A stretch of 64,000 bases of DNA from Dinoroseobacter sp965279125 (GCA_965279125.1 CBDIHL010000032.1:15290-79289), one strand, 5' to 3'. Positions 34,537 to 43,780 are shown, counted from the stretch's first letter. The notes: generated by a model from the sequence alone, not told the origin. Made by a program: numbers and translations.

Positions 34537-35500
34537 GCGCCGCGTTTAACCCGCGATCATCCCGAAACCGCAGTCGCACAGGCACCGGCAGCACCTCACG
34601 GCGCAGGGCTTCGGGCAATCGGACGCTGTCCTTCTCGGTGCAAACGAGCTGCGCGCCTGCGTTTTGCGCCTCGCGCGTTAACCTTGTGATAAGGGCGGGG
34701 GTGAGCGGTGCGTGATCATCAAGCGCGACGGTGTCCACGACCTCAGCCCCAAGATCGCGCAGGGTGGCGAAGAACTTCTCCGGATAGCCTATCCCGGCAA
34801 AGGCCAGCACGCGACGCTCGGCCCAAGGCATGCCGGTTTCAAGCGCACGCAGCTGTCCGTTGATCCGAGGGACCGTGACCGCATGCCCCCAGGCCCGCGT
34901 AAAGCGCGCTTGCATTTTCTCGGCTCCGATGGAAATCAACAGATCCGCACGCGCCATCCCGACAGACACCGGCTCGCGCAAAGGTCCGGCCGGAAGGCAC
35001 AACCCATTCCCGAACCCACGCGCAGCGTCCACCACGATGACCGACAGGGCTTGGGACAGTGACGGGTCTTGGAATCCATCATCCAAGACAATCGCTCGCG
35101 CGCCTTTTTCAACCGCGAGTTTCGCGCCCGCAATACGGTCTTTGGCGACGATCACGGGGGTGAAGGCGGCCAGCAATAGAGGCTCGTCCCCGACCTGTGC
35201 GGCGGTGTGTAGTTTCGGGTCCACCTCGACTGGGCCGTAAAGCGAGCCGCCATAGCCGCGCGAGACGACAAAAATGCCAAGGCCCAGCTTCTGGGCGAGG
35301 GCGATTACGCTCGGGGTTTTGCCTGTGCCCCCCGCGCTGAGGTTGCCGACGCAAATTACGGGAATGCCGGGGTCAAATGGCGTGCCGCGCGCCAGCCGCC
35401 GCGCTGTTCCTGCCGCATACAAAGCGCCTAATGGCGACAGCGCCCGCGCCGCGAAACCGGGACGGCTCGGGGGAGTGTCCCAGAACCGAGGCGCGCGCAT
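34514..35500 (-). CDS. lpxK: Tetraacyldisaccharide 4'-kinase
   Basis: 328 residues. The family P-loop VGNLSAGGTGKTPSVIAL is near residue 52, preceded by a hydrophobic N-terminal helix (LGALYAAGTARR) that attaches it to the inner membrane. The DDGFQDPSL motif with the catalytic Asp is near residue 140. It phosphorylates lipid A disaccharide at the 4' position. It overlaps waaA by one base, so the two lipid A/Kdo steps are co-transcribed. Confidence 0.95.
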   Translation of the reverse strand: MRAPRFWDTPPSRPGFAARALSPLGALYAAGTARRLARGTPFDPGIPVICVGNLSAGGTGKTPSVIALAQKLGLGIFVVSRGYGGSLYGPVEVDPKLHTAAQVGDEPLLLAAFTPVIVAKDRIAGAKLAVEKGARAIVLDDGFQDPSLSQALSVIVVDAARGFGNGLCLPAGPLREPVSVGMARADLLISIGAEKMQARFTRAWGHAVTVPRINGQLRALETGMPWAERRVLAFAGIGYPEKFFATLRDLGAEVVDTVALDDHAPLTPALITRLTREAQNAGAQLVCTEKDSVRLPEALRREVLPVPVRLRFRDDRGLNAALRPLGLL

Positions 35501-36792
35501 CAGCGCCGCACCTTCCCGTCAAAGAGGTCGAGGACAACCTGAACTGCACGTTCCGTCACCTCTGTCCCGCCGGAGGAGACATCCCAAGCTTGGTGCGCGA
35601 ACTGCGCTGCTTGCTCGGGTTGCAACAAGCGCTGAACGCCTGCGGCAATTTCCTTCGGAGTGGAGACTTGTATCGCGGCGTTTGCTTCGGACAATCGCGC
35701 GTAGATATCAGAAAAATTGAACATATAGGGGCCATGCAGAATGGCTGACCCTAACGCCGCAGGCTCGAATGGGTTATGTCCTCCGATCTTGTCCATAAGC
35801 GATCCACAAACCAGTGAGACGGGCGCGAGGCGATACCAAAGCCCCATCTCGCCCATTGTGTCGGCGAGAAACACGTCTGTATCGAGGCCAGGCACCTCGC
35901 CTTTGGACCTGCGTGCGACCTCCCAGCCGTCGTTCTCCAGCAAGGCCGCGACGTCATCGAACCGTTCGGGGTGCCGCGGAGCGAGGATCAACAGCAAGCG
36001 GTGCGTGCCAACCTTCGCAAGACGGTGCGCTTCGGACACGATCTCGTCCTCACCTGCATGCGTGGAGGCGGCGAACCAAACGGGGCGTGTCCCAATATGG
36101 GCTGCAAGGGTCGTGCGGTCTTCTTCTTTGTGCGGCAATACCTGCGCGCCTTCTTTCAGAAAGCCCGTTACTTCGATCTTGTCGCGCGGAAATCCCAGTA
36201 AGCGCAGGTGGCGCGCGCTGTCTTCGTCTTGGGCCAGTGCCAAGTCAAATCGCGACAGGATCGACTTGGCCATGCCTGGCAACCAGCGCCAGCGATTATG
36301 GCTTTCCATGCTCATCCGCGCATTCAGCAGCATCATCGGCTTGCCGGTTTGGCCCATCTCGTAGACCAGACGGGGCCACAACTCGCTTTCGGTCCAGATG
36401 GCCATATCAGGCTTCCAGTGCTGTAAGAACCGCTGCACGTAGTCCTTCACATCGACCGGAACAAACTGATGAAAGGCGTTCTTCGTCAGACGAATCTTCA
36501 TCAGTGTGGCCGAGGTGCGTGTCCCTGTCGTGACCATCACCGTGATATCCGGACGCTGCTCGCCGATGAAACGAATTAGCTCAAGGGTGGACAGTGACTC
36601 GCCCACGCTTGCTGCGTGGATCCACAACAGCGGGCCTTCGGGGCGGGGGCGATCCGCAATGCCGCGCCGTTCTCCGATTCGGTCGGGATCTTCCTTGCCT
36701 CTGGCCAAGCGTTTTGCCAGCGTGCGTTCGACAAATCCCGCCCAGCGGGCAGATACGGCAAGGTAGAGGGCAAGGCCCAGTGAGCGTCTCAT
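35500..36792 (-). CDS. waaA: 3-deoxy-D-manno-octulosonic acid transferase
   Basis: 430 residues, GT30 family. N-terminal hydrophobic segment, then the acceptor-domain motif IHAASVGESLSTLEL with the conserved Glu. RTSATLMK, ESELWPRLVYEM, and the C-terminal GGHNPFEPAALGSAILHGPYM region, which binds CMP-Kdo, follow. It adds Kdo to the lipid A precursor at the inner membrane. Followed by lpxK. Confidence 0.96.
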   Translation of the reverse strand: MRRSLGLALYLAVSARWAGFVERTLAKRLARGKEDPDRIGERRGIADRPRPEGPLLWIHAASVGESLSTLELIRFIGEQRPDITVMVTTGTRTSATLMKIRLTKNAFHQFVPVDVKDYVQRFLQHWKPDMAIWTESELWPRLVYEMGQTGKPMMLLNARMSMESHNRWRWLPGMAKSILSRFDLALAQDEDSARHLRLLGFPRDKIEVTGFLKEGAQVLPHKEEDRTTLAAHIGTRPVWFAASTHAGEDEIVSEAHRLAKVGTHRLLLILAPRHPERFDDVAALLENDGWEVARRSKGEVPGLDTDVFLADTMGEMGLWYRLAPVSLVCGSLMDKIGGHNPFEPAALGSAILHGPYMFNFSDIYARLSEANAAIQVSTPKEIAAGVQRLLQPEQAAQFAHQAWDVSSGGTEVTERAVQVVLDLFDGKVRR

Positions 36793-36801
36793 AGGTGCGG
36801 C

Positions 36802-37044
36802 TCAATCCAGTTCTTCGGTAGGAGAGGCTTCCGCCTCCTCATCGCGAAGGCGGTGAATATGCGCAATGAAATACCGCATATGGGCATTATCCACCGTGCG
36901 CTGGGCTTCGGATTTCCAAGCATCATAGGCGCTGGCATAATCGGGAAACATACCGACGAGGTGAATGTCATCGACGTTCTTGAAGGCGGTTTTGGTGGGG
37001 TCGATCAACTCGCCGCCGAAGACGAGGTGCAAGCGTTGGGGCAT
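36802..37044 (-). CDS. DUF4170 protein
   Basis: 80 residues, soluble. RLHLVFGGELIDPTKTAFKN followed by VGMFPDYASAYDAWKSEAQRTVDNA matches the alphaproteobacterial DUF4170 family, which commonly sits next to Kdo/lipid A genes. Function unknown. It lies 9 bp upstream of waaA and is probably co-transcribed. The acidic C-terminal tail (RDEEAEASPTEELD) is unstructured. Confidence 0.85.
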   Translation of the reverse strand: MPQRLHLVFGGELIDPTKTAFKNVDDIHLVGMFPDYASAYDAWKSEAQRTVDNAHMRYFIAHIHRLRDEEAEASPTEELD

Positions 37045-37107
37045 GAGGCCTCCGGTTCAGGGCACAGGTTGGCGGCACCGTAGCCATCTGCAAAGGGGGG
37101 TCAAGCT

Positions 37108-37314
37108 TCAGTCCAGCTTGCGCGCCTCGTCCTCGATCATGACGGGGATGCCATTGCGTATCGGGTAGGCGAGATGTGCGGCTCGGCTGATAAGTTCCTG
37201 ATTGGCCGCGTCATATTTCAATGGCGCATGGGTCAGCGGACACACGAGCGCTTCAAGCATCTGGCGCGCATGGCCGAGTGTCGCATCCTCGGGTGTATCG
37301 TCGTTATCCCTCAT
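37108..37314 (-). CDS. Trm112-family small protein
   Basis: 68 residues. The core MLEALVCPLTHAPLKYD followed by LAYPIRNGIPVMIEDEAR is the Trm112/YcaR pattern. In other organisms Trm112 proteins partner with methyltransferases; the bacterial role is unclear, and YcaR sits near lpxK in E. coli. Only one of the usual zinc cysteines is kept. Its start overlaps the stop of the Lon-substrate-domain gene by 4 nt. Confidence 0.85.
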   Translation of the reverse strand: MRDNDDTPEDATLGHARQMLEALVCPLTHAPLKYDAANQELISRAAHLAYPIRNGIPVMIEDEARKLD

Positions 37315-37958
37315 TGCAGGACGTCATCCATCTGACCACCGCCACGCAAGGCAAATTCGATTAAGGTCACAAGCGTTTCACGACGGGTCGACAAGGACGG
37401 CGCTTCTAAAAGGGCTTGCTTATCTTCCGGCTCGAACGGACACAGCATAGACAGAGAGTTTATCAGCAACTCGTCTTCGGCCTCTGACAAACTGTCCCAA
37501 TCGGTCTTTAGCTCGTTGGCGGCAAAGAAGCGATTCAGCAGGTTCAGGAACTTTTCGCGTTTGAAACCCGAGTCCACTTCGGCGGGGCCAAGGTCACGGT
37601 CGAACCCGTCCCAGATCACATCTGCCTTTAGGTACGGCGAAAACCCCGTCACTTCACGCTGCACGCGAAACCGCGAAATGCCGGCGAGCGTAATCATATA
37701 ACGCCCGTCTTCGGTTTCGGAAAAGGCCGTGACGCGCCCGGCGCAGCCAATCGAATGAAGGCGTTTCTCGCCCGATCCCGGCACCTCGCGCGGCTGCACC
37801 ATCCCGATCAAACGATGTGGCGTTTTCAGTGCGTCTTCCATCATCGTCAGGTAACGCGGTTCGAACAGATGCAGCGGCAAACGTGCACGTGGCAGCAGAA
37901 GCGCTCCCGGTAACGGGAACAGCGGGATGGTGGGCGGCAGGTCAGCGGCTGAGATCAT
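37311..37958 (-). CDS. LON peptidase substrate-binding domain protein
   Basis: 215 residues from the ATG at 37956-37958. The LON-SB (PUA-like) fold is clear: IPLFPLPGALLLPRARLPLHLFEPRY (about 11-36), then the GCAGRVTAFSETEDGRY and ISRFRV strands. There is no ATPase or protease domain, so it is a stand-alone member of unknown role. Longer frames upstream would run into the thioredoxin gene. Part of a seven-gene minus-strand block. Confidence 0.88.
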   Translation of the reverse strand: MISAADLPPTIPLFPLPGALLLPRARLPLHLFEPRYLTMMEDALKTPHRLIGMVQPREVPGSGEKRLHSIGCAGRVTAFSETEDGRYMITLAGISRFRVQREVTGFSPYLKADVIWDGFDRDLGPAEVDSGFKREKFLNLLNRFFAANELKTDWDSLSEAEDELLINSLSMLCPFEPEDKQALLEAPSLSTRRETLVTLIEFALRGGGQMDDVLQ

Positions 37959-37984
37959 GGAATGCAGGTAGCCCCGTTTGTCGA

Positions 37985-38908
37985 TCAGGCAAACAGGATC
38001 GAGCTGAGCTTGCGTCGCCCGGTCAAAACCAACGGGTCTTGCGGCTTCATTGCGTCGAACATGGTAAACAGTTGCGCTTTCGCGGCACCCTCGTTCCAAT
38101 TCATATCCCGGCGAATGCTGTCGAGCAGGGCATTGATCGCCCCCTCCACATCGCCATCAGCATGAAGGGCTGTCGCCAGATCAAGCCGTGCTTGGTGATC
38201 GTCAGGATTGGCCTCAACTGTCGCCGTCAAGTCTGCCACAGGTCCAGCATTCTCGGCCTGTTTCGCCAAGGCGACCTGCGCGCGGACGGCTTCCAGCTCA
38301 GGCGCGTTGAAAATCTCGTCCGGCGCGGTGGACAGCAAGCCATCTGCCTGCGCCACTTCGCCCATTGCGAGATGCGCGCGCGCCAGACCGCCCAAAGCCC
38401 CGGCATGGTTCGGATCCTCGCCAAGGATCGCTGCAAAGGTCTGGGCCGCATCCACCGCAGCGCCTTCTTCCAGCATCGCCTCAGCCGCCTCAACGGCATC
38501 ATCTAGACCGCCATCTTCCTCGGGCGCGCCATCCCCCATATCGGCGACTTTGGTGACGAACGTGGTGATCTCAGCAGGCGTAATCGCCCCTTGGAACCCA
38601 TCGACGGGCTGACCTTGCCAGAACGCATAAACCGTCGGGATTGACTGGATTTGCAACTGCCCGGCAATCGCCTGGTTCTCGTCGACGTTAACCTTAACCA
38701 TCCGCACAGCGCCCTTGGCAGCGGTCACAGCCGCCTCCAGCGCAGGGCCAAGCGTCTTGCACGGGCCACACCACGGCGCCCAGAAATCGACGATCACCGG
38801 CACGGTTTGGCTCATCTCGACCACGTCGGCCATGAAGGTGGCTTCGGACGTGTCCTTGATCAGGTCGTTAGGGGTCGTGTCGGCGGGGGCATTGCCAAAC
38901 TCAAGCAT
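37985..38908 (-). CDS. Thioredoxin-TPR co-chaperone-like protein (CnoX/YbbN type)
   Basis: 307 residues. The N-terminal thioredoxin domain has a full WCGPC site (VDFWAPWCGPCKTLGP, near residue 47) and the cis-Pro strand QSIPTVYAFWQG. The C-terminal half (about 135-307) is made of TPR-like helical hairpins. This layout matches CnoX/YbbN, which protects proteins from oxidation and hands them to chaperones. E. coli CnoX lacks the double-Cys site in some strains; here both cysteines are kept. xth is 66 bp upstream. Confidence 0.9.
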   Translation of the reverse strand: MLEFGNAPADTTPNDLIKDTSEATFMADVVEMSQTVPVIVDFWAPWCGPCKTLGPALEAAVTAAKGAVRMVKVNVDENQAIAGQLQIQSIPTVYAFWQGQPVDGFQGAITPAEITTFVTKVADMGDGAPEEDGGLDDAVEAAEAMLEEGAAVDAAQTFAAILGEDPNHAGALGGLARAHLAMGEVAQADGLLSTAPDEIFNAPELEAVRAQVALAKQAENAGPVADLTATVEANPDDHQARLDLATALHADGDVEGAINALLDSIRRDMNWNEGAAKAQLFTMFDAMKPQDPLVLTGRRKLSSILFA

Positions 38909-38974
38909 GGGGCGGTCCTTTTTGGGCGTAACTTGCGATCTATATGGCCTCGCCCACTGGTGATGTGAAGGGGG

Positions 38975-39763
38975 CTACAGGTCGAAGGTTGCGAGCACCG
39001 GCGCATGATCCGAGGGCTTTTCCCAACTGCGCACATCGCGCAGAACGCGGCTGGAATGGGCGGCACCGGAAATATCCGCCGTGGCCCAAATATGATCGAG
39101 GCGACGCCCCTTGTCAGCGGCACTCCAATCCTTCGAGCGGTACGACCACCACGAATAGAGCTGGCCTTCAGGGATATCCTGGCGCGTAATATCCACCCAT
39201 TTGCCCGCATCTTGCGTCTCGGTGAACTTCTCGACCTCGATGGGGGTGTGGCTGACGACTTTCAGAAGCTGCTTATGGGACCAGACATCGTCCTCGCGCG
39301 GCGCAATGTTCAGATCACCGACGAGCACCGATTTTTCCGGGGCCTCGTCGCGGAACCAATCGCGCATCTCGGCGAGGAAATCGAGCTTATGTCCAAACTT
39401 CTCGTTCACCTCGCGGTCCGGCACATCCCCGCCCGCAGGCACATAGAAATTGTGGATCGTCATGCCGTTTTCCAGCCGTCCGGCCACATGGCGCGCATCG
39501 CCCTTGCCGCAGAAATCGCGCGAACCGGCATCCTCCATCGGGATTTTCGAGAAGATCGCGACCCCGTTATAGCCCTTCTGCCCGCGCATCGCGACATGGC
39601 GGTAGCCAAGCTGTTTGAACTGGTGCAGCGGGATCTTTTCGACTGGGCTTTTGCATTCCTGAAGACACAATACATCCGGGCGCGCCTCGGTCATCATGCG
39701 TGCGACAAGATCTTCGCGCAGGCGAACCGAATTGATGTTCCAGGTGGCAATCGTGATCGGCAT
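38975..39763 (-). CDS. xth: Exodeoxyribonuclease III
   Basis: 262 residues from the ATG at 39761-39763, which has GGAG nine bases upstream. Endonuclease/exonuclease/phosphatase family: ATWNINSVRLR (Asn), LCLQECKS (Glu metal ligand), YNGVAIFSK, VGDLNIAPREDDVW (Asp, Asn), and the C-terminal SDHAPVLATFDL (Asp-His). AP endonuclease and 3' repair activity on DNA. First gene of the minus-strand block. Confidence 0.95.
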   Translation of the reverse strand: MPITIATWNINSVRLREDLVARMMTEARPDVLCLQECKSPVEKIPLHQFKQLGYRHVAMRGQKGYNGVAIFSKIPMEDAGSRDFCGKGDARHVAGRLENGMTIHNFYVPAGGDVPDREVNEKFGHKLDFLAEMRDWFRDEAPEKSVLVGDLNIAPREDDVWSHKQLLKVVSHTPIEVEKFTETQDAGKWVDITRQDIPEGQLYSWWSYRSKDWSAADKGRRLDHIWATADISGAAHSSRVLRDVRSWEKPSDHAPVLATFDL

Positions 39764-39881
39764 GGTGGCAGGCTCCGTTGGGGGTCGTGGGCACCCTAGG
39801 AGGGCCGCGCGCTTAGAGCCAGAGTTAGTTCTTCCGTCTCGCGGGTTGATTGACGAGGGCGCGCCGCACAACTCTGACGCC

Positions 39882-40514
39882 ATGACAACGGCAGCCGAAT
39901 CACACCCCGTCATGGATATCGTAGCCGAGCTGGAGCACCTGGCTGCCAGCAAAGGCAACGTCTCCCTTGGCCATGTCGCCACTGTGTTCGGTGCCACGGC
40001 TTACGTGCCCGTGTTGATTGTGCCCGCCTTGATCGTCTTCTCACCGCTCAGTGGCATCCCCTTTCTCCCTTCGATCTTTGGACTGATGATCGCGCTGGTT
40101 GCGTTGCAAATGATCATCGGCAAGCGGTCGCTTTGGTTGCCAACCTGGATCATGCGACGAGAGGTTTCAGCGGATCAGCTGCAGAAAGCGCTGAACTGGT
40201 TGAAACCGGCTGCCAGTTGGCTCGACCGTACGGCAAAACGGCGGTTTCTGGTGCTGACGGCGCAGCCTCTTGTCTTGATCCCGCAACTGGCTTGCGTCTT
40301 TTGTGGTCTCATCATGCCATTTCTGGAGTTGGTGCCGTTCTCCTCCTCGCTCTTGGCGGCGGCGGTGATCTGCTTTTCGGTCAGCTTTCTGGCGCGGGAT
40401 GGTGTTTTTGTGGTCATTGGCGGAATATTCATGACGCTCGCCATGGGCGTCATTCTGGCGGTCTATGGCAACGCTGCTCTGGCCTTGCTGTCGCTTGGGG
40501 TCACGTCTGATTAA
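39882..40514 (+). CDS. ExoD-family membrane protein
   Basis: 210 residues from the ATG at 39882. Several hydrophobic helices follow a soluble N-terminus (ELEHLAASKGNVSLGHVATVFG). PALIVFSPLSGIPFLPSIFG and the REVSADQLQKALNWLKPAASWLD segment are typical of ExoD (exopolysaccharide synthesis protein, first found in Rhizobium). Its biochemical role is not established. Divergent from xth. Confidence 0.85.
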   Translation: MTTAAESHPVMDIVAELEHLAASKGNVSLGHVATVFGATAYVPVLIVPALIVFSPLSGIPFLPSIFGLMIALVALQMIIGKRSLWLPTWIMRREVSADQLQKALNWLKPAASWLDRTAKRRFLVLTAQPLVLIPQLACVFCGLIMPFLELVPFSSSLLAAAVICFSVSFLARDGVFVVIGGIFMTLAMGVILAVYGNAALALLSLGVTSD

Positions 40515-40524
40515 TCTTGCCCCT

Positions 40525-40555
40525 TGATAAAAGAAGACCCGGCGCGAGGCCGGGC
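40525..40555 (-). terminator. Terminator of the response regulator gene
   Basis: A 6-bp stem CCCGGC/GCCGGG (40539-40555, loop GCGAG) is followed on the minus strand by TCTTCTTTTATC. It suits the end of the minus-strand response regulator gene, which stops at 40609, and sits just after the convergent exoD stop. Confidence 0.7.
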
Positions 40556-40608
40556 CAGTCCAACAGGGAGGTTTCGCGTCATAACCCCAACGCGCGAGGG
40601 ATCTTTGA

Positions 40609-41295
40609 TCAGGCGACCAGTCGGTAGCCACCTGTTTCTGTCACCAGAATACGCGCATTTGAGGGATCTGGTTCGATTTTTTGACGCAGGCGGTAAATAT
40701 GTGTCTCAAGTGTGTGCGTTGTGACACCCGCGTTATAGCCCCAGACCTCGTGCAACAGGATATCGCGGGCAACAATGCCATCCGTGGCGCGGTACAAGTA
40801 CTTGAGAATATTCGTTTCTTTTTCCGTCAGACGGATTTTCTTTTCGTCTTCGGTCAAAAGAAGCTTCATTGAGGGTTTGAAGGTATACGGGCCCAATTGG
40901 AACACGGCATCCTCGGATTGCTCGTGTTGGCGCAATTGCGCGCGAATACGGGCCAGCAATACCGGGAACTTAAACGGCTTGGTCACGTAATCATTGGCAC
41001 CCGCATCAAGGCCCAAAATCGTATCCGCGTCCGAGTCGTGCCCGGTCAGCATCAGCACCGGGCATTTGACGCCCTGCTTGCGCATCAGGCGGCACAGCTC
41101 GCGCCCATCGGTGTCGGGCAGACCCACATCGAGGATCACAAGATCATACAGCCCTTCCTTGGCCTTCACCATCGCTTCGGATCCGGACCCGGCCTCGAAC
41201 ACGTCGAAGTCTTCGGTCATGACAAGCTGTTCGCTCAGCGCCTCGCGCAGATCATCATCGTCGTCCACCAGCAGGATTTTTCTCAGCGTTGCCAT
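40609..41295 (-). CDS. OmpR-family response regulator
   Basis: 228 residues from the ATG at 41293-41295. Receiver domain about 1-118: acidic pocket DDDDD (near residues 11-15), phospho-acceptor Asp in LVILDVGLPDTDG, and Lys in DYVTKPF. OmpR-type winged helix about 130-228 (LTEKETNILKYLYRATDGIV, then THTLETHIYRLRQKIE and TETGGYRL). No histidine kinase is adjacent, so it is an orphan; its regulon is unknown. Confidence 0.93.
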   Translation of the reverse strand: MATLRKILLVDDDDDLREALSEQLVMTEDFDVFEAGSGSEAMVKAKEGLYDLVILDVGLPDTDGRELCRLMRKQGVKCPVLMLTGHDSDADTILGLDAGANDYVTKPFKFPVLLARIRAQLRQHEQSEDAVFQLGPYTFKPSMKLLLTEDEKKIRLTEKETNILKYLYRATDGIVARDILLHEVWGYNAGVTTHTLETHIYRLRQKIEPDPSNARILVTETGGYRLVA

Positions 41296-41470
41296 GGTCT
41301 CGGTCCTTTTCTTGGGCCTTTGTGTTGAGACTGAAATGCGACCCAATCACGGTCCAGACAAGGGAGCGGTAAAAAACCTCACGCCCATGTGTCGCGCGGG
41401 GCGTAATTGTTTCAGTTTCCCTTGGATCGCGCCTATGTAAAGGCGGAGATGTTGCAAAGCCGGACCCCTC

Positions 41471-42541
41471 ATGAACGCCCTTAGCCCCGATCCCAGCGAG
41501 TATTTGGCCCGTGCGCGGGGCGATTTACGCATGGGTTTGCCGGTGATGATGGTACGCGGGGAAGACAGCGCGCTTGTCATGGCGGCTGAAACGCTGACGC
41601 ATTCCCGCTTCGAAGCCCTCGGCGCTGGCACCCATCTCGCGATCACAGCGCGCCGGGCCGAGACGTTGAAGGCCCGCGCATATGACGGCGATTTGGCTCG
41701 GCTTGTATTGCCCAATGGTGCCTCGCCCGCATGGGTTCAGTCCGTGGCCGATCCCGCCAGCGATCTGTCGAACCCGATGAAGGGACCGTTTACCTCGTTA
41801 CGCCAGGGCGATGCGGCCTTGGCGCGCGCGGCCTTGCAACTGGCAAAGGATGCGCGCTTGCTGCCTGCCGTTGTGGTGCAGCCCATGGCCGCCGCACCGT
41901 TCGGGATTACGGTTCTTAACCTTAACGATATCGCAGACCTGCTCGGCCACGGCGCACCCCTTGCGCCTTTGGTCAGCGCGCGGGTCCCGCTTACGGTGTC
42001 CGAGGCGGGTCGCTTGCATGTCTTTCGGCCTGCCGATGGCGGAGAAGAGCATTATGCCGTCGAGATCGGCACACCTGATCGGGCGGCTCCGGTCCTCACA
42101 CGACTGCATTCGGCCTGCTTCACCGGGGATCTGCTGGGCAGTCTGAAATGCGATTGCGGGCCTCAGTTGCGTGGTGCTCTGGCGCAAATGGGGGCAGAGG
42201 GGGCTGGCATTCTGCTGTATCTTAACCAAGAAGGGCGCGGCATCGGACTGGCCAACAAGATGCGCGCCTATGCGTTGCAGGATCAGGGCTTCGATACGGT
42301 CGAGGCCAATCACCGCCTCGGGTTCGAGGATGACGAGCGTGATTTTCGCATCGGATCTGACGTGCTGAAACGGCTCGGCTTTTCCGCCGTCCGGCTGATG
42401 ACCAACAATCCCGCCAAGATCGCCATGATGCGCGCACAAGGTATCGAGGTGGTCGAACGCGTGCCGCTCAAGCTGGGGCAGACCCCGCAGAACACCGCCT
42501 ATCTGGCAACCAAAGCCGCGAAATCCGGGCATCTTCTGTGA
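41471..42541 (+). CDS. ribA: GTP cyclohydrolase II with a degenerate DHBP-synthase-like N-terminal domain
   Basis: 356 residues. The C-terminal half (about 165-356) is a full RibA domain: zinc-binding CFTGDLLGSLKCDCG, catalytic NQEGRGIGLANKMRAYALQD and the final TNNPAKI region. It makes the first riboflavin intermediate from GTP. The N-terminal half resembles a 3,4-dihydroxy-2-butanone-4-phosphate synthase fold, but the acidic metal motif (DDEDREN type) reads VRGEDSALVM. That domain is therefore probably inactive. The downstream L,D-transpeptidase gene overlaps it by 4 nt. Confidence 0.92.
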   Translation: MNALSPDPSEYLARARGDLRMGLPVMMVRGEDSALVMAAETLTHSRFEALGAGTHLAITARRAETLKARAYDGDLARLVLPNGASPAWVQSVADPASDLSNPMKGPFTSLRQGDAALARAALQLAKDARLLPAVVVQPMAAAPFGITVLNLNDIADLLGHGAPLAPLVSARVPLTVSEAGRLHVFRPADGGEEHYAVEIGTPDRAAPVLTRLHSACFTGDLLGSLKCDCGPQLRGALAQMGAEGAGILLYLNQEGRGIGLANKMRAYALQDQGFDTVEANHRLGFEDDERDFRIGSDVLKRLGFSAVRLMTNNPAKIAMMRAQGIEVVERVPLKLGQTPQNTAYLATKAAKSGHLL

Positions 42542-43029
42542 CGCCGCGCGATCTGGTGCTGACGCCGATGGGCTTGCGGTTCATGGGGCGGATGTTTCCC
42601 TGCACCATCGGGCGCGGTGGGCTGACCGCGCGCAAGCGCGAGGGCGACGGCGCAACCCCCAAAGGCATGCACGGTCTTGTGGGGATGCTCTATCGGCCAG
42701 ATCGTCTTGCCAAACCCGCAGATTGGGCGGTTCCGCTGGGCCCTTCTGATCTGTGGTCCGATGATCCGCGCGATCCCGATTACAACCTCATGGTGCGCCC
42801 GCCGCACGCATATTCGCATGAACGCTTGTGCCGCGCCGATCCGCTTTATGATCTGGTGATCCTGACCGATTGGAACTGGCCCTCGGCGGAACACGGTGCA
42901 GGATCGGCCATATTCATCCACCAATGGCGCAGGCCCGGTTACCCGACCGAAGGCTGCATCGGGCTAAGCCGCGCGGCGCTGCATTGGATAGCGCCGAGGA
43001 TACGGCACCAAACACGGTTAATCGTCTAG
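42538..43029 (+). CDS. L,D-transpeptidase (YkuD-type) protein
   Basis: 163 residues from a GTG overlapping the ribA stop. The YkuD catalytic pattern is present near residues 135-152: GSAIFIHQW (His) followed by TEGCIGLSR (Cys). RGGLTARKREGDGATPKGMHGL in the N-terminal part is also typical. No signal peptide is seen, which is usual for this YbiS-unlike short group, so its site of action is uncertain. The family cross-links peptidoglycan between meso-DAP residues or anchors proteins. Confidence 0.88.
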   Translation: MTPRDLVLTPMGLRFMGRMFPCTIGRGGLTARKREGDGATPKGMHGLVGMLYRPDRLAKPADWAVPLGPSDLWSDDPRDPDYNLMVRPPHAYSHERLCRADPLYDLVILTDWNWPSAEHGAGSAIFIHQWRRPGYPTEGCIGLSRAALHWIAPRIRHQTRLIV

Positions 43030-43679
43030 CTCGGAACCCGCGCCCCGAAGATGGCCGACCCGACGCGCACATGGGTCGCCCCAAGGGCCACCGCGCTTTC
43101 AAAATCGCCGCTCATGCCCATGGATAACCCGCTGAGCCCGTTGCGGGCGGCCAGTTTTGCCAGAAGCGCGAAATGCAGAGACGGTTCTTCCTCGGCGGGA
43201 GGGATGCTCATCAGCCCGGTTAGCGGTAGGTCCATGGCGCGGCAGGTGGAAACAAACGCGTCCGTTTCGGCGGGCAAGACGCCTGCCTTCTGCGGCTCGG
43301 CACCAGTGTTCACTTGCACGAATATCTCAGGGCAAGCGCCGCGGTCCTGCGCCAGATCGGCCAGCTTGCGCGCTAGCTTTTCGCGGTCGAGCGAGTGGAT
43401 CGTATCAAACAGCTCCACCGCTTGGCGGGCTTTGTTGGTCTGGAGGGGGCCGAGAAGATGCAGCTTTATCCCGTTGACCTGCGCCTTGAAGTCGGGCCAC
43501 TTTCCGGCCGCTTCCTGCACCCGGTTTTCTCCGAAGATGCGGTGACCCTCAGTCAAGACGGCCTCGACGCGGTCTAGGGGCTGGACTTTGGATACAGCAA
43601 TCAGCTGCGTCGCACCGGGCGCGCGACCTGATTTTGCCTCGGCAGCTTCGATGCGGGTTTTGATGTCAGAGAGGCTCAT
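43026..43679 (-). CDS. YggS/PROSC-family PLP-binding protein
   Basis: 217 residues from the ATG at 43677-43679, matching the family start (MSLSDIKTRIEAAE). The PLP lysine is in LIAVSKVQPLD (near residue 36), with FGENRVQEAAGKW, then HLLGPLQTNKAR and GLSMGMSGDFE (the phosphate-binding end). Members keep pyridoxal phosphate balanced and affect amino acid pools; they are not known enzymes. Convergent with, and overlapping by 4 nt, the transpeptidase gene. Confidence 0.92.
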   Translation of the reverse strand: MSLSDIKTRIEAAEAKSGRAPGATQLIAVSKVQPLDRVEAVLTEGHRIFGENRVQEAAGKWPDFKAQVNGIKLHLLGPLQTNKARQAVELFDTIHSLDREKLARKLADLAQDRGACPEIFVQVNTGAEPQKAGVLPAETDAFVSTCRAMDLPLTGLMSIPPAEEEPSLHFALLAKLAARNGLSGLSMGMSGDFESAVALGATHVRVGSAIFGARVPS

Positions 43680-43730
43680 ATCTGCGATGTGCCATGGCCG
43701 CGCCATGAAGCCAAGTCATGCGTAAACGAA

Positions 43731-43755
43731 AAGAGCGGGCACAAGGCCCGCTCTT
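43731..43755 (-). terminator. Terminator of the porin gene
   Basis: AAGAGCGGGC and GCCCGCTCTT form a 10-bp stem with a 5-nt loop. On the minus strand the stem is followed by TTCGTTT. It lies just past the stop of the highly expressed porin gene. Confidence 0.8.
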
Positions 43756-43780
43756 CCGTAAATCTTCCTGTTAAGGAGGA

